DNA of 64,000 bases from positions 3,968,001 to 4,032,000 of the forward strand of contig NZ_LT670819.1 of NCBI RefSeq assembly GCF_900129855.1, read 5' to 3'. Shown piece after piece: positions 35,199 through 44,164 of this stretch (positions within the stretch are counted from its first letter, which is position 1; every line of letters starts with the position of its first letter). Source of the DNA: Streptomyces sp. 3214.6. GTDB lineage: Bacteria > Actinomycetota > Actinomycetes > Streptomycetales > Streptomycetaceae. Under the pieces are notes generated by a model. The model worked only from the letters and a program-made list of their open reading frames with translations. It did not search any database and was not told where the DNA came from. The translations under genes were made by a program, and so were the position numbers.

Positions 35199-36221
35199 TC
35201 AGTACTGCTCGGTCTCCACGAAACCCGCGTCCGCGTCGTCGTCGGCGCCGAAGGCGTCGGCCGCAGCGGTCGGGTCGAATCCGGGCGGGCTGTCCTTCAG
35301 GGCCAGGCCCATGCCGGCCAGCTTCGCCTTGACCTCGTCGATGGACTTCGCACCGAAGTTGCGGATGTCCAGGAGGTCGGCCTCGGAGCGGGCGACGAGC
35401 TCACCCACGGAGTGGATGCCCTCACGCTTGAGGCAGTTGTACGACCGAACGGTGAGCTCCAGCTCCTCGATCGGCAGCGCCAGATCAGCGGCGAGGGCGG
35501 CGTCCGTCGGGGACGGACCCATGTCGATGCCCTCGGCGTCGATGTTCAGCTCACGGGCGAGACCGAACAGCTCGACCAGCGTCTTACCGGCGGACGCCAT
35601 GGCGTCACGCGGACGCATGGCCTGCTTGGTCTCGACGTCGACGATCAGCTTGTCGAAGTCGGTGCGCTGCTCGACACGCGTCGCCTCGACCTTGTACGTG
35701 ACCTTGAGAACCGGCGAGTAGATCGAGTCGACCGGGATGCGCCCGATCTCCTGACCGACCTGCTTGTTCTGCACGGCGGAGACGTAACCGCGACCGCGCT
35801 CGACGGTCAGCTCCATCTCCAGCTTGCCCTTGCCGTTGAGCGTGGCGAGGACGAGGTCGGGGTTGTGCACCTCGACACCGGCCGGGGGCGCGATGTCGGC
35901 GGCGGTGACCAGACCCGGACCCTGCTTGCGCAGGTACATCACCACGGGCTCGTCGTGCTCGGACGACACGACCAGCTGCTTGATGTTGAGGATCAGGTCG
36001 GTGACGTCCTCCTTGACGCCCGGCACGGTGGTGAACTCGTGCAGGACTCCGTCGATCCGGATGCTGGTGACAGCGGCACCCGGGATCGAGGACAGGAGCG
36101 TACGGCGGAGGGAGTTGCCGAGGGTGTAGCCGAAGCCCGGCTCCAGCGGCTCGATCACGAACCGGGAGCGGAACTCGTCGACGACCTCTTCGGTCAACGA
36201 GGGACGCTGAGCAATCAGCAT
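35199..36221 (-). CDS. rpoA: DNA-directed RNA polymerase alpha subunit
   Basis: 340 residues. The N-terminal domain (about 1-235) drives core assembly, with EPLEPGFGYTLGNSLRRTLL and SIPGAAVTSIRIDGVLHEF. The C-terminal domain (about 255-325) binds UP elements and activators, with LELTVRSYNCLKREGIHSVG and LLDIRNFGAKSIDEVKAKL. An acidic tail ends DADAGFVETEQY. It lies between rpsK (171 nt upstream) and rplQ. rpsD, which lies in the alpha operon of many bacteria, is absent here, as expected for Streptomyces. Confidence 0.98.
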   Translation of the reverse strand: MLIAQRPSLTEEVVDEFRSRFVIEPLEPGFGYTLGNSLRRTLLSSIPGAAVTSIRIDGVLHEFTTVPGVKEDVTDLILNIKQLVVSSEHDEPVVMYLRKQGPGLVTAADIAPPAGVEVHNPDLVLATLNGKGKLEMELTVERGRGYVSAVQNKQVGQEIGRIPVDSIYSPVLKVTYKVEATRVEQRTDFDKLIVDVETKQAMRPRDAMASAGKTLVELFGLARELNIDAEGIDMGPSPTDAALAADLALPIEELELTVRSYNCLKREGIHSVGELVARSEADLLDIRNFGAKSIDEVKAKLAGMGLALKDSPPGFDPTAAADAFGADDDADAGFVETEQY

Positions 36222-36392
36222 GTTGCGATCCTTCAGTCAGGGGCGCCCGCTATTTGACGCCCTGAGATGAGACAAGGGTACGGGCGATACGGCCCCGAAG
36301 GCCCGTACCGCCCGGCTGTTACCTGTGGGGGACAACCCCCACACCCCCGGCCGAAAAGCCCGGAGGCGCAGCAAACCCTGAAAGCGCTGGCG

Positions 36393-36797
36393 TCAGACGC
36401 GGCGACGCTTGGGCGGACGGCAGCCGTTGTGCGGGGTCGGGGTGACGTCCTGGATGGAGCCGACCTCGAGGCCCGTGGCCTGCAGGGAGCGGATGGCGGT
36501 CTCACGACCGGCGCCCGGGCCCTTGACGAAGACGTCGACCTTGCGCATGCCGTGCTCCTGCGCGCGACGGGCAGCCGACTCGGCGGCCATCTGCGCGGCG
36601 AACGGCGTGGACTTGCGCGAGCCCTTGAAGCCGACGTGGCCGGCGGAGGCCCAGGAGATCACGTTTCCGGCCGGGTCCGTGATGGACACGATCGTGTTGT
36701 TGAACGTGCTCTTGATGTGCGCCTGGCCGTGCGCGACGTTCTTCTTTTCCTTGCGGCGCACCTTCTTGGCAGCGCCCTGACGACCCTTGGGGGGCAT
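36393..36797 (-). CDS. rpsK: 30S ribosomal protein S11
   Basis: 134 residues. Part of the 30S platform at the E site. KKNVAHGQAHIKSTFNNTIV, GNVISWASAGHVGFKGSRKS and DVTPTPHNGCRPPKRRRV are universal S11 segments. It is preceded by rpsM (70 nt). Confidence 0.98.
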   Translation of the reverse strand: MPPKGRQGAAKKVRRKEKKNVAHGQAHIKSTFNNTIVSITDPAGNVISWASAGHVGFKGSRKSTPFAAQMAAESAARRAQEHGMRKVDVFVKGPGAGRETAIRSLQATGLEVGSIQDVTPTPHNGCRPPKRRRV

Positions 36798-36867
36798 CTA
36801 CAAACTCCTACGGGGAGGTGGTCGGTCCTACAGCGAAGACCGCTGATGAAGCGTTGTCCGCTGAGGA

Positions 36868-37248
36868 CTACTTCTTGCCCGGCTTCTTCTTGCCGGCGAT
36901 GGCGCGACGCGGGCCCTTGCGGGTACGAGCGTTCGTGCTGGTGCGCTGACCGCGGACGGGCAGACCACGACGGTGACGAAGACCCTGGTAGCAGCCGATC
37001 TCCACCTTGCGGCGGATGTCGGCCTGGATCTCGCGACGAAGGTCACCCTCGGTCTTGATGTTGGCGTCCACGTACTCGCGGATCGCGACGAGCTGCTCCT
37101 CGGAGAGGTCGCGAACGCGGGTGTTCGGGTCGACGCCGGTCGCTGCCAGCGTCTCCTGGGAAAGGGTCCGGCCGATGCCGAACACGTAGGTGAGGGCGAC
37201 CTCCACACGCTTTTCGCGCGGGATGTCGACACCGGAAACGCGTGCCAT
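36868..37248 (-). CDS. rpsM: 30S ribosomal protein S13
   Basis: 126 residues. A head protein contacting the P-site tRNA and the B1 bridge. ARVSGVDIPREKRVEVALTY, GIGRTLSQETLAATGV and GLRHRRGLPVRGQRTSTNAR are diagnostic; the end KKPGKK is basic. It begins the alpha group, 214 nt after rpmJ, and a hairpin (37340-37359) lies in that gap. Confidence 0.98.
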   Translation of the reverse strand: MARVSGVDIPREKRVEVALTYVFGIGRTLSQETLAATGVDPNTRVRDLSEEQLVAIREYVDANIKTEGDLRREIQADIRRKVEIGCYQGLRHRRGLPVRGQRTSTNARTRKGPRRAIAGKKKPGKK

Positions 37249-37339
37249 TCAATGGCTCCAGTTGATCCTCGGAGGTCTTCCACAGAACCGAATCCCAGCC
37301 GCCGGCCTCTTCACTCAGAAGATTTGGTACGGACTGGGT

Positions 37340-37359
37340 CCCCGGCCTCCGAACCGGGG
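37340..37359. other. Short GC hairpin between rpmJ and rpsM
   Basis: CCCCGG and CCGGGG (37340-37345, 37354-37359) enclose an 8-nt loop in the 214-nt gap. It could be a weak terminator or attenuator. Confidence 0.35.
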
Positions 37360-37462
37360 GTGTCGGACGGGAGGTCCCGCCCGGGCTCTGCGTATGAACA
37401 ATTCAGCTCGCGTCGCGCGAAGTCTCTGCGATATCGATGCAGAGGGTGTGATCTTTAAGCGA

Positions 37463-37576
37463 TCAGCCCTGGCGCTGCTTGTGGCGCGGGTTCTCGCAAA
37501 TGACCATGACCCGACCGTGACGGCGGATCACCCTGCACTTGTCGCAGATCTTCTTGACGCTCGGCTTGACCTTCAT
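37463..37576 (-). CDS. rpmJ: 50S ribosomal protein L36 (zinc-binding form)
   Basis: 37 residues: MKVKPSVKKICDKCRVIRRH then GRVMVICENPRHKQRQG. The CXXC-X12-C-X4-H ligand set (C11, C14, C27, H32) is intact, so this is the zinc-binding C+ form. It lies 72 nt after infA in the usual order infA-rpmJ-rpsM. Confidence 0.98.
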   Translation of the reverse strand: MKVKPSVKKICDKCRVIRRHGRVMVICENPRHKQRQG

Positions 37577-37648
37577 TGGGTGAGGTTCTCCGGGTCAGTT
37601 GCCGGCAGCCCCGAACGCCGGAACGGCGCCCGAGGGCATGGGCAAGAT

Positions 37649-37870
37649 CTACTTGTACCGGTAGACGATCCGGCCACGCGTCAGGTCGTACGGAGACAGC
37701 TCCACCACGACCCGGTCGTCAGGGAGGATACGGATGTAGTGCATACGCATCTTGCCGCTGATGTGTGCCAGGACCTGGTGGCCGTTCTGGAGCTCGACCT
37801 TGAACATGGCGTTCGGAAGAGACTCGACGACAGTGCCCTCGATCTCGATGGCACCTTGCTTCTTGGCCAC
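37649..37870 (-). CDS. infA: Translation initiation factor IF-1
   Basis: 73 residues, GTG start. An OB-fold protein that occupies the 30S A site during initiation. GAIEIEGTVVESLPNAMFKV, HISGKMRMHYIRILPDDRVV and the end YDLTRGRIVYRYK are standard. It lies between map and rpmJ; the 274-nt gap to map contains a dispersed repeat. Confidence 0.98.
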   Translation of the reverse strand: MAKKQGAIEIEGTVVESLPNAMFKVELQNGHQVLAHISGKMRMHYIRILPDDRVVVELSPYDLTRGRIVYRYK

Positions 37871-38028
37871 GCTTCGCCCTTCGAATCGACTACCTTGATC
37901 GACTCCCCTGCTTCCCCCTCAAGGGCGCATGTGGACATGCGGGTGCACGAGAGCCGACGAGTCAGTCTACGTCAGCGCACTCCGAAAGACGAATCGGGAA
38001 AGCCTGCCCCAGGGCGGAGATCGTTACT

Positions 38029-38104
38029 CCCAGCCCGTCCGGCGTTTGAGGACGAGGCCCTTTCGGGGCCGACAGCGGGGGTCTGGGGGCGGCAGCCCCC
38101 AGGC
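38029..38104. repeat. Streptomyces-type dispersed repeat with hairpin (map-infA gap)
   Basis: CCCAGCCCGTCCGGCGTTTG, then GAGGACGAGGCC and a GGGGGTCTGGGGGC hairpin, is a combination that I recognise as recurring between Streptomyces genes. It includes the perfect stem CTGGGGGC/GCCCCCAG (38083-38102). It interrupts the map-infA spacing inside a ribosomal gene cluster and may act as a terminator or attenuator. Confidence 0.7.
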
Positions 38105-38144
38105 ACGGGACGGGTAGGGGCGGCGGGGGCGGAAAAGCCGGGGC

Positions 38145-38981
38145 TCAGCCCAGCGGATCCGGCGCGGCCACGATCCCGTGCTCGGCCAGCTTCGCCTTCC
38201 CCCCGTCGGGAGCCGTCAGCACGAGCGGCCCCGCCTCCGTCAACGCCACCGAGTGCTCCCAGTGCGAGGACCAGGTCCCGTCCGTCGTGATGACGGTCCA
38301 GTCGTCCTGAAGCACCTCGGTCCGCGGGGTCCCGAGCGACACCATCGGCTCGATCGCCAGGCAGAACCCGGGCACCAGCTTGGGCCCCTTGCCCCGCCGC
38401 CGGTCGACGTAGTTCAGCAGATGCGGGTCCATGTGCATCTCGGTGCCGATGCCGTGGCCGCCGTAGTCCTCGATGATCCCGTACCGGCCGCCGCCGGGCT
38501 TGGGCTGGCGACGGATGTACGTCTCGATGGCCCGCGACACGTCCACCAGCCGGCTGCCCTGCTTCATGGCCGCGATCCCGGCCCACATCGACTCCTCCGT
38601 CACCCGGGACAGCTCGATGAGCTCCGGAGCGTGCCCGGAGCCGACGAACGCCGTGTAGGCCGCGTCGCCGTGCCAGCCATCCACGATCGCGCCGCAGTCG
38701 ATGGAGATGATGTCGCCGTCCTTGAGGACGACCTCGTCCGAGGGGATGCCGTGCACGACGACGTCGTTCACGGACGTGCAGATCGTGGCCGGGAAACCGC
38801 CGTACCCGAGGAAGTTCGACTTCGCGCCGTTCTCCGCCAGGACCTTGCGGGCCACCTCGTCCAGGTCCTTCGTCGTCGCCCCGGGCACCGCCGCTTCCCG
38901 CGTCGCCGCGTGGATGGCGGCGACGACCAACCCCGCCGCTCGCATCTTGGCGATCTGCTCGGGGCTCTTGATCTGCACCAT
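38145..38981 (-). CDS. map: Methionine aminopeptidase, type I
   Basis: 278 residues. It removes N-terminal Met from nascent proteins using two metal ions. Visible ligand motifs are IISIDCGAIVDGWHGDAAYT (two Asp), GGHGIGTEMHMDPHLLNY (His), IEPMVSLG (Glu) and the closing LTEAGPLVLT (Glu). It follows adk after 104 nt in the secY-adk-map-infA order. Confidence 0.97.
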   Translation of the reverse strand: MVQIKSPEQIAKMRAAGLVVAAIHAATREAAVPGATTKDLDEVARKVLAENGAKSNFLGYGGFPATICTSVNDVVVHGIPSDEVVLKDGDIISIDCGAIVDGWHGDAAYTAFVGSGHAPELIELSRVTEESMWAGIAAMKQGSRLVDVSRAIETYIRRQPKPGGGRYGIIEDYGGHGIGTEMHMDPHLLNYVDRRRGKGPKLVPGFCLAIEPMVSLGTPRTEVLQDDWTVITTDGTWSSHWEHSVALTEAGPLVLTAPDGGKAKLAEHGIVAAPDPLG

Positions 38982-39085
38982 GGGGGGCCTGCGCTCTCCG
39001 TCACTCAGGTGGGTCGGTCATGTACGTACACAACACTACGGCCGTGGCGTCCCGGAGGACTCCACGGCCGTATCAGGGCCGACGA

Positions 39086-39748
39086 CTACTGGTCGTCGCC
39101 CTCGCGCTTCAGCGCCGCCAGCGCACGGCCGGTGACCTCGTCCACCGGGCCCATGGCCTCGATGGTCACGACCAGGCCCTGCGCCTTGTAGTAGTCGATG
39201 ATCGGCTCGGTCTGCGTGTGGTAGACCTCGAGCCGGGTTCGAACGGTGTCCTCGGAGTCGTCGTCCCGCTGGTACAGCTCGCCACCACAGACGTCACAGA
39301 CGCCGTCCGTCGCGGGCTTCTTGTACGACACGTGGAAGACGTGCGAGGAGTCGTTGCGGCAGATGCGCCGGCCGGCGATCCGCTTGACGACCTCCTCCTC
39401 CGGGGCCTCCAGGTCCAGTACCGCGTCCAGCTTGATGCCCTCGGTGGTGAGGAGCTCGTCCAGCGCCTCCGCCTGCGAGACGTTGCGCGGGAAACCGTCC
39501 AGCAGGAAGCCGCGCTCGGCGTCCGGCTGCTCCATGCGGTCCTTGGCCATGGCGATGGTGACCTCGTCGGGGACGAGGTTGCCGGCGTCCATGTAGGACT
39601 TCGCGAGTTTCCCGAGTTCCGTCTGCCGGCTGATGTTGGCGCGGAACAGGTCGCCCGTGGAGATGTGGGGAACGCGCAGCTTCTCTGCCAGACGAGTGGC
39701 CTGCGTTCCCTTTCCGGCGCCAGGCGGCCCGACGAGGACGATACGCAT
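39086..39748 (-). CDS. adk: Adenylate kinase
   Basis: 220 residues. It catalyses AMP + ATP = 2 ADP. The P-loop GPPGAGKGTQA is at 8-18 and FLLDGFPRNVSQAEAL is the AMP-binding segment. The LID carries a Cys-type zinc site (ICRNDSSHVFHVSYKKP...CDVCGGELYQRDDD). The start overlaps the secY stop by one base (TGATG), so translation is coupled. Confidence 0.97.
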   Translation of the reverse strand: MRIVLVGPPGAGKGTQATRLAEKLRVPHISTGDLFRANISRQTELGKLAKSYMDAGNLVPDEVTIAMAKDRMEQPDAERGFLLDGFPRNVSQAEALDELLTTEGIKLDAVLDLEAPEEEVVKRIAGRRICRNDSSHVFHVSYKKPATDGVCDVCGGELYQRDDDSEDTVRTRLEVYHTQTEPIIDYYKAQGLVVTIEAMGPVDEVTGRALAALKREGDDQ

Positions 39749-41061
39749 CAGCGGAGGAACCCTTCGTAATTGCGCTGCTGGAGCTGGCTCTCGATCTGCT
39801 TCACCGTTTCGAGACCGACACCCACGATGATCAGGATGCTGGTACCACCGAACGGGAAGTTCTGGCTTGCCCCGAAGCCAACCAACGCCATCGTCGGTAC
39901 AAGAGCGATCAGACCCAGATACAGCGAACCCGGCCAGGTGATCCGGTTGAGCACGTACGACAGGTACTCAGCGGTCGGTCGGCCAGCCCGGATGCCCGGG
40001 ATGAAGCCACCATACTTCTTCATGTTGTCGGCGACTTCCTCGGGGTTGAAGGAGATCGCCACGTAGAAGAACGCGAAGAAAACGATCAGCAAGAAGTACA
40101 TGCTGATGTAGATCGGGTGGTCGCCCTTGGTCAGATTCGTCTCGATCCAGGTCTTCCAGCTGGACTGACCGCTGGAGAACTGGGCGACGAGGGCCGGGAT
40201 GTAGAGCAGCGACGAGGCGAAGATGACCGGGATCACACCGGCCTGGTTCACCTTGAGCGGGATGTACGTCGAGGTGCCGCCGTAGGACCGGCGGCCGATC
40301 ATGCGCTTGGCGTACTGCACGGGGATCCGGCGCTGGGCCTGCTCGACGAAGACCACCAGACCGACCATGACCAGGCCGACCAGGATGACGGTGCCGAACT
40401 CGATCCAGCCGTCGGCCAGGGTGCCCTGCTTCTTGATGGCCCACAGCGCGGACGGGAACGTCGCGGCGATCGAGATGAACATCAGGATCGACATGCCGTT
40501 GCCGATGCCGCGGTCGGTGATGAGCTCACCGAGCCACATGACCATGGCCGTACCGGCGGTCATGCAGATGACCATGACGATGGTGGTGAAGATCGCGCGG
40601 TCCGGGACGATGCTCGACGCGACCGTGCAGCCGGAGAAGAGGGCGCCGCTGCGGGCGGTGGCCACCAGGCCGGTGCCCTGCAGGATGGCGAGCGCCACGG
40701 TGAGGTAGCGGGTGTACTGCGTGATCTTCGCCGTACCGGCCTGGCCCTCCTTCTTCAGGGCTTCCAGGCGCGGGATGACCACGGTCAGCAGCTGAAGGAT
40801 GATGCTCGCCGTGATGTACGGCATGATGCCCAGCGCGAAGATGGTGATCTGCAGCAGCGCGCCGCCGCTGAACATGTTCACCAGACCGAAGAGGCCCTGG
40901 TTGCCGGACGCCTCGTCCACACACCGCTGAACGGACGTGTAGTCGACACCGGGGATCGGAATGTGCGTGCCGACCCGGTAGATCACGATGATCCCGAGCG
41001 TGAAGAGGAGCTTCTTGCGCAGGTCGGGCGTCTTGAACGCCCGGGCGAACGCGGTGAGCAC
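39748..41061 (-). CDS. secY: Protein translocase subunit SecY
   Basis: 437 residues with ten predicted membrane helices. It is the channel subunit of SecYEG. MLTAFARAFKTPDLRKKLLF, GIMPYITASIILQLLTVVIP, and QFVNRITWPGSLYLGLI-like YVLNRITWPGSLYLGLIAL are typical, with the cytoplasmic loop AQRRIPVQYAKRMIGRRSYG. It begins secY-adk-map-infA-rpmJ; a strong hairpin separates it from rplO, so it likely has its own promoter in 41062-41250. Confidence 0.98.
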   Translation of the reverse strand: MLTAFARAFKTPDLRKKLLFTLGIIVIYRVGTHIPIPGVDYTSVQRCVDEASGNQGLFGLVNMFSGGALLQITIFALGIMPYITASIILQLLTVVIPRLEALKKEGQAGTAKITQYTRYLTVALAILQGTGLVATARSGALFSGCTVASSIVPDRAIFTTIVMVICMTAGTAMVMWLGELITDRGIGNGMSILMFISIAATFPSALWAIKKQGTLADGWIEFGTVILVGLVMVGLVVFVEQAQRRIPVQYAKRMIGRRSYGGTSTYIPLKVNQAGVIPVIFASSLLYIPALVAQFSSGQSSWKTWIETNLTKGDHPIYISMYFLLIVFFAFFYVAISFNPEEVADNMKKYGGFIPGIRAGRPTAEYLSYVLNRITWPGSLYLGLIALVPTMALVGFGASQNFPFGGTSILIIVGVGLETVKQIESQLQQRNYEGFLR

Positions 41062-41250
41062 GGTGCCTCCTGCGACCCCCGCGCATCTGCGTCAAGGGTG
41101 ACGGTCTTGAGGGTCCAATAAGAACAACGACAGCGACAACGACATGTGTAACGGTCGACTGCCGCTCAAGGTGCCCCATGGGAAGCACCTTGTGAAAAGT
41201 GGGCAGTGCTGGTCACCTTACCGGCGAGACCGCCACCCTAGGAACGACCA

Positions 41251-41284
41251 ACCGGGGATACCCCATTTGTGGGGTATCCCCGGT
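41251..41284. terminator. Terminator after rplO
   Basis: A perfect 15-bp stem, ACCGGGGATACCCCA with its complement, closes the loop TTTG, 36 nt after the rplO stop and 190 nt before secY. It is one of the strongest hairpins in the cluster. Confidence 0.88.
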
Positions 41285-41319
41285 CGGGATCGCTCAAGTC
41301 ATCGAGACGCCTGACTGGG

Positions 41320-41775
41320 TCAGATGAGCTCGGTGACGGTACCGCCGGCGGCGGTGATCTTCTCCTTGGCGGAGCCGGAGACGGCGTCAACCGAAACCTG
41401 CAGCGCGACGGAGATCTCGCCCTGGCCGAGAACCTTGACGAGGCTGTTCTTGCGAACGGCACCCTTGGCGACGAGCCCCTCGACGGTGACCTCGCCACCC
41501 TCCGGGTACAGCGCGGCCAGCTTGTCGAGGTTCACGACCTGGAACTCGGTCTTGAACGGGTTCTTGAAGCCCTTCAGCTTCGGAAGACGCATGTGGAGGG
41601 GCATCTGCCCACCCTCGAAGCGCTCCGGAACCTGGTAGCGGGCCTTCGTGCCCTTGGTACCACGACCGGCCGTCTTACCCTTCGACGCCTCACCACGACC
41701 CACACGGGTCTTGGCGGTCTTGGCGCCCGGGGCGGGACGGAGGTTGTGGATCTTGAGCGGGTTGTTCTCCGCCAT
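41320..41775 (-). CDS. rplO: 50S ribosomal protein L15
   Basis: 151 residues. LKIHNLRPAPGAKTAKTRVG, GQMPLHMRLPKLKGFKNPF and VEGLVAKGAVRKNSLVKVLG are conserved. It is last in the spc group before a strong terminator. It follows rpmD by 2 nt. Confidence 0.98.
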   Translation of the reverse strand: MAENNPLKIHNLRPAPGAKTAKTRVGRGEASKGKTAGRGTKGTKARYQVPERFEGGQMPLHMRLPKLKGFKNPFKTEFQVVNLDKLAALYPEGGEVTVEGLVAKGAVRKNSLVKVLGQGEISVALQVSVDAVSGSAKEKITAAGGTVTELI

Positions 41776-41777
41776 GA

Positions 41778-41960
41778 TCAGTCGACCTCCTCGACCGTCA
41801 CGAGGTGGCGGACGGTGTGCACCATGCCGCGGAACTCGGGGCGGTCCTCCTTGACGACCACGTCGTTCAGGCGCTTGAGCCCGAGCGAACGCAGGGTGTC
41901 ACGGTGGTTCTGCTTGCTGCCGATGTACGACTTCGTCTGCGTGATCCTGAGCTGAGCCAT
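41778..41960 (-). CDS. rpmD: 50S ribosomal protein L30
   Basis: 60 residues, MAQLRITQTKSYIGSKQNHR ... LRSLGLKRLNDVVVKED. A small 23S-binding protein of normal size. The start overlaps the rpsE stop by one base. Confidence 0.98.
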   Translation of the reverse strand: MAQLRITQTKSYIGSKQNHRDTLRSLGLKRLNDVVVKEDRPEFRGMVHTVRHLVTVEEVD

Positions 41961-42568
41961 TACGCAGCACCAGCCCCGGCACGCGCACGAAGCAGAGCCG
42001 CGGGAGCGACGTCCTCGAGGGGCAGACCGCGGCGGGCCGCGATCTCCTCGGGACGCTGCAGGCCCTTCAGGGCCTCCACGGTCGCGTGCACGATGTTGAT
42101 CGCGTTCGACGAGCCGAGCGACTTCGACAGGATGTCGTGCACGCCCGCGCACTCGAGCACGGCACGCACCGGGCCACCGGCGATAACGCCGGTACCGGGG
42201 GACGCCGGCTTGAGCAGGACGACGCCCGCCGCCTTCTCACCCGTGATCGGGTGCGGGATGGTGCCCTGGATACGGGGGACCTTGAAGAAGTGCTTCTTGG
42301 CCTCCTCAACACCCTTGGCGATGGCGGCCGGCACCTCCTTGGCCTTGCCGTAACCGACACCCACGGTGCCGTCACCGTCGCCCACCACGACCAGCGCGGT
42401 GAAGCTGAAGCGACGACCACCCTTCACAACCTTGGCGACACGGTTGATCGCGACGACGCGCTCAACGTACGCGGTCTTCTCGGCGGCAGCAGCGCCGCCG
42501 TCACGGCCCTTCCGGTCCCGCCGCTCGCCGCCACCGGCACCGCTTCCACGGCGCTGGGGTCCAGCCAT
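41960..42568 (-). CDS. rpsE: 30S ribosomal protein S5
   Basis: 202 residues. A fidelity protein with a double-stranded-RNA-binding-like N domain: YVERVVAINRVAKVVKGGRR and GYGKAKEVPAAIAKGVEEAK. The C domain has GAGGVVLL-type AAGVVLLKPASPGTGVIAGG and LGSSNAINIVHATVEALKGL. About 35 basic Gly/Arg-rich residues precede the core, as in other Streptomyces. Confidence 0.98.
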   Translation of the reverse strand: MAGPQRRGSGAGGGERRDRKGRDGGAAAAEKTAYVERVVAINRVAKVVKGGRRFSFTALVVVGDGDGTVGVGYGKAKEVPAAIAKGVEEAKKHFFKVPRIQGTIPHPITGEKAAGVVLLKPASPGTGVIAGGPVRAVLECAGVHDILSKSLGSSNAINIVHATVEALKGLQRPEEIAARRGLPLEDVAPAALLRARAGAGAA

Positions 42569-42604
42569 TGGATTACCTCTCTCTTTCCGCTAGCTACAAG
42601 CGGC

Positions 42605-42988
42605 TCAGAACTTGAGCCCGGCCTCGCGGGCGGCGTCCGCCAGGGCGGCGATGCGCCCGGCGTACTGGTTACCACCACGGTCGAACACGACTGCCTCGAC
42701 ACCGGCGGCCTTGGCGCGCTCGGCGACCAGGGCGCCGACCTGCTTGGCCTGGGCGGACTTGTCGCCCTCGGCACCGCGGATCGAGGTGTCCAGCGTGGAC
42801 GCCGAGGCCACGGTGTGGCCCTTGAGGTCGTCGATCACCTGCGCCACGATGTGGCGGTTGGAGCGGGTAACGACCAGACGGGGACGCTCCGCCGTACCGG
42901 AGATCCGCTTGCGGATCCGGATGTGACGGCGCTTGATCGCGGCGCGCTTGTAGGCGTCGCCCTTCAGGATCTTCTGCCCGTATGCCAT
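42605..42988 (-). CDS. rplR: 50S ribosomal protein L18
   Basis: 127 residues. It binds 5S rRNA in the central protuberance. RHIRIRKRISGTAERPRLVV, SNRHIVAQVIDD and VVFDRGGNQYAGRIAALADA are diagnostic. It lies 3 nt after rplF. Confidence 0.98.
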   Translation of the reverse strand: MAYGQKILKGDAYKRAAIKRRHIRIRKRISGTAERPRLVVTRSNRHIVAQVIDDLKGHTVASASTLDTSIRGAEGDKSAQAKQVGALVAERAKAAGVEAVVFDRGGNQYAGRIAALADAAREAGLKF

Positions 42989-42991
42989 GGC

Positions 42992-43531
42992 TTACTTACC
43001 CGCCTTTCCGACCTTGCGGCGGATGACTTCGCCCTCGTACTTGACACCCTTGGCCTTGTACGGGTCGGGCTTGCGCAGCTTGCGGATGTTGGCCGCAACC
43101 TCGCCGACCTTCTGCTTGTCGATGCCCTCGACCTGGAAGCGGGTCGGGGTCTCCACCTTGAAGGTGATTCCCTCGGGCGCCTCGACGGTGATCGGGTGGC
43201 TGTAACCGAGCGCGAACTCGAGGTTCGAGCCCTTCGCGGTCACGCGGTAACCGACACCACTGATCTCGAGCTTCTTCACGTAACCCTCGGTCACGCCGGT
43301 GATCATGTTCGCCACCAGCGTGCGGGACAGGCCGTGCAGGGCCTTGCTCTGACGCTCGTCGTTGGGGCGGGTGACGTTCAGAACGCCGTCCTCACCCTTG
43401 GCGATCTCGATCGGCGAAACGACGATGTGGGACAACGAGCCCTTGGGGCCCTTGACCGAGACCGTCTGGCCGTCGATGGTGACGTCCACACCGGCGGGAA
43501 CCGTGATGGGGAGCTTGCCAATACGCGACAT
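42992..43531 (-). CDS. rplF: 50S ribosomal protein L6
   Basis: 179 residues. MSRIGKLPITVPAGVDVTID, VKGPKGSLSH and KLRKPDPYKAKGVKYEGEVI are universal L6 features of the two-lobed fold near the sarcin-ricin loop. It lies 24 nt after rpsH. Confidence 0.98.
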   Translation of the reverse strand: MSRIGKLPITVPAGVDVTIDGQTVSVKGPKGSLSHIVVSPIEIAKGEDGVLNVTRPNDERQSKALHGLSRTLVANMITGVTEGYVKKLEISGVGYRVTAKGSNLEFALGYSHPITVEAPEGITFKVETPTRFQVEGIDKQKVGEVAANIRKLRKPDPYKAKGVKYEGEVIRRKVGKAGK

Positions 43532-43555
43532 AGCTGTTTCCTCCGTTCCCTTCCG

Positions 43556-43954
43556 TTACCAGACGTAGGCGAGAACTTCTCCGCCTACGCCCTTCTTGCC
43601 GGCCTGCTTGTCGGTGAGGAGACCGTGCGACGTGGAGATGATCGCCACGCCGAGGCCGCCCAGCACCTTGGGCAGGGAGGTGGACTTCGCGTAAACCCGG
43701 AGACCGGGCTTGGAGATCCGCTTGATGCCCGCGATGGAGCGCTCACGGTTCGGGCCGAACTTCAGCTCGAGAACGAGGTTCTTGCCGACCTCGGCGTCCT
43801 CGGTCTTCCAACCCGTGATGAAGCCCTCCTGCTGGAGGATCTCCGCGATGTGAGACTTGATCTTCGATGCCGGCATCGTCACGGAGTCGTGGTACGCCGA
43901 GTTCGCGTTCCGCAGACGCGTAAGCATGTCTGCGATCGGATCAGTCATGGTCAT
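43556..43954 (-). CDS. rpsH: 30S ribosomal protein S8
   Basis: 132 residues from the ATG at 43954 (MTMTDPIADMLTRLRNANSA). The frame continues upstream without a ribosome site, and this start matches the family. KIKSHIAEILQQEGFI and GVAIISTSHGLLTDKQAGKK are conserved. S8 is the classical spc-operon autoregulator in enterobacteria; whether that holds here is unknown. A 210-nt gap separates it from rpsN, long for this cluster, and no gene is seen in it. Confidence 0.97.
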   Translation of the reverse strand: MTMTDPIADMLTRLRNANSAYHDSVTMPASKIKSHIAEILQQEGFITGWKTEDAEVGKNLVLELKFGPNRERSIAGIKRISKPGLRVYAKSTSLPKVLGGLGVAIISTSHGLLTDKQAGKKGVGGEVLAYVW

Positions 43955-44164
43955 GAATTGGCCTGTGGCCTCTCTCGCCGGGGTTTCCTGGTGCGCCATC
44001 CCTCTCCCCGATCCGAGACGGGACGGGTGCGGCGCGGTGGACCTACGGCGTAGTAAGTCGTACGGGCGTCAGGCGCCCAACCCTCCCAGCCTACGCCATG
44101 GAGGGACGGGCACCTGACACTGCCCTTTACTTACCGAGAGCCTCTGGAACCCTGTTTAGGGGGT

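Noticed and set aside
37190..38290. A 366-codon plus-strand frame across rpmJ, infA and map
   Set aside because: It runs antisense to three firmly identified genes and through a dispersed repeat.
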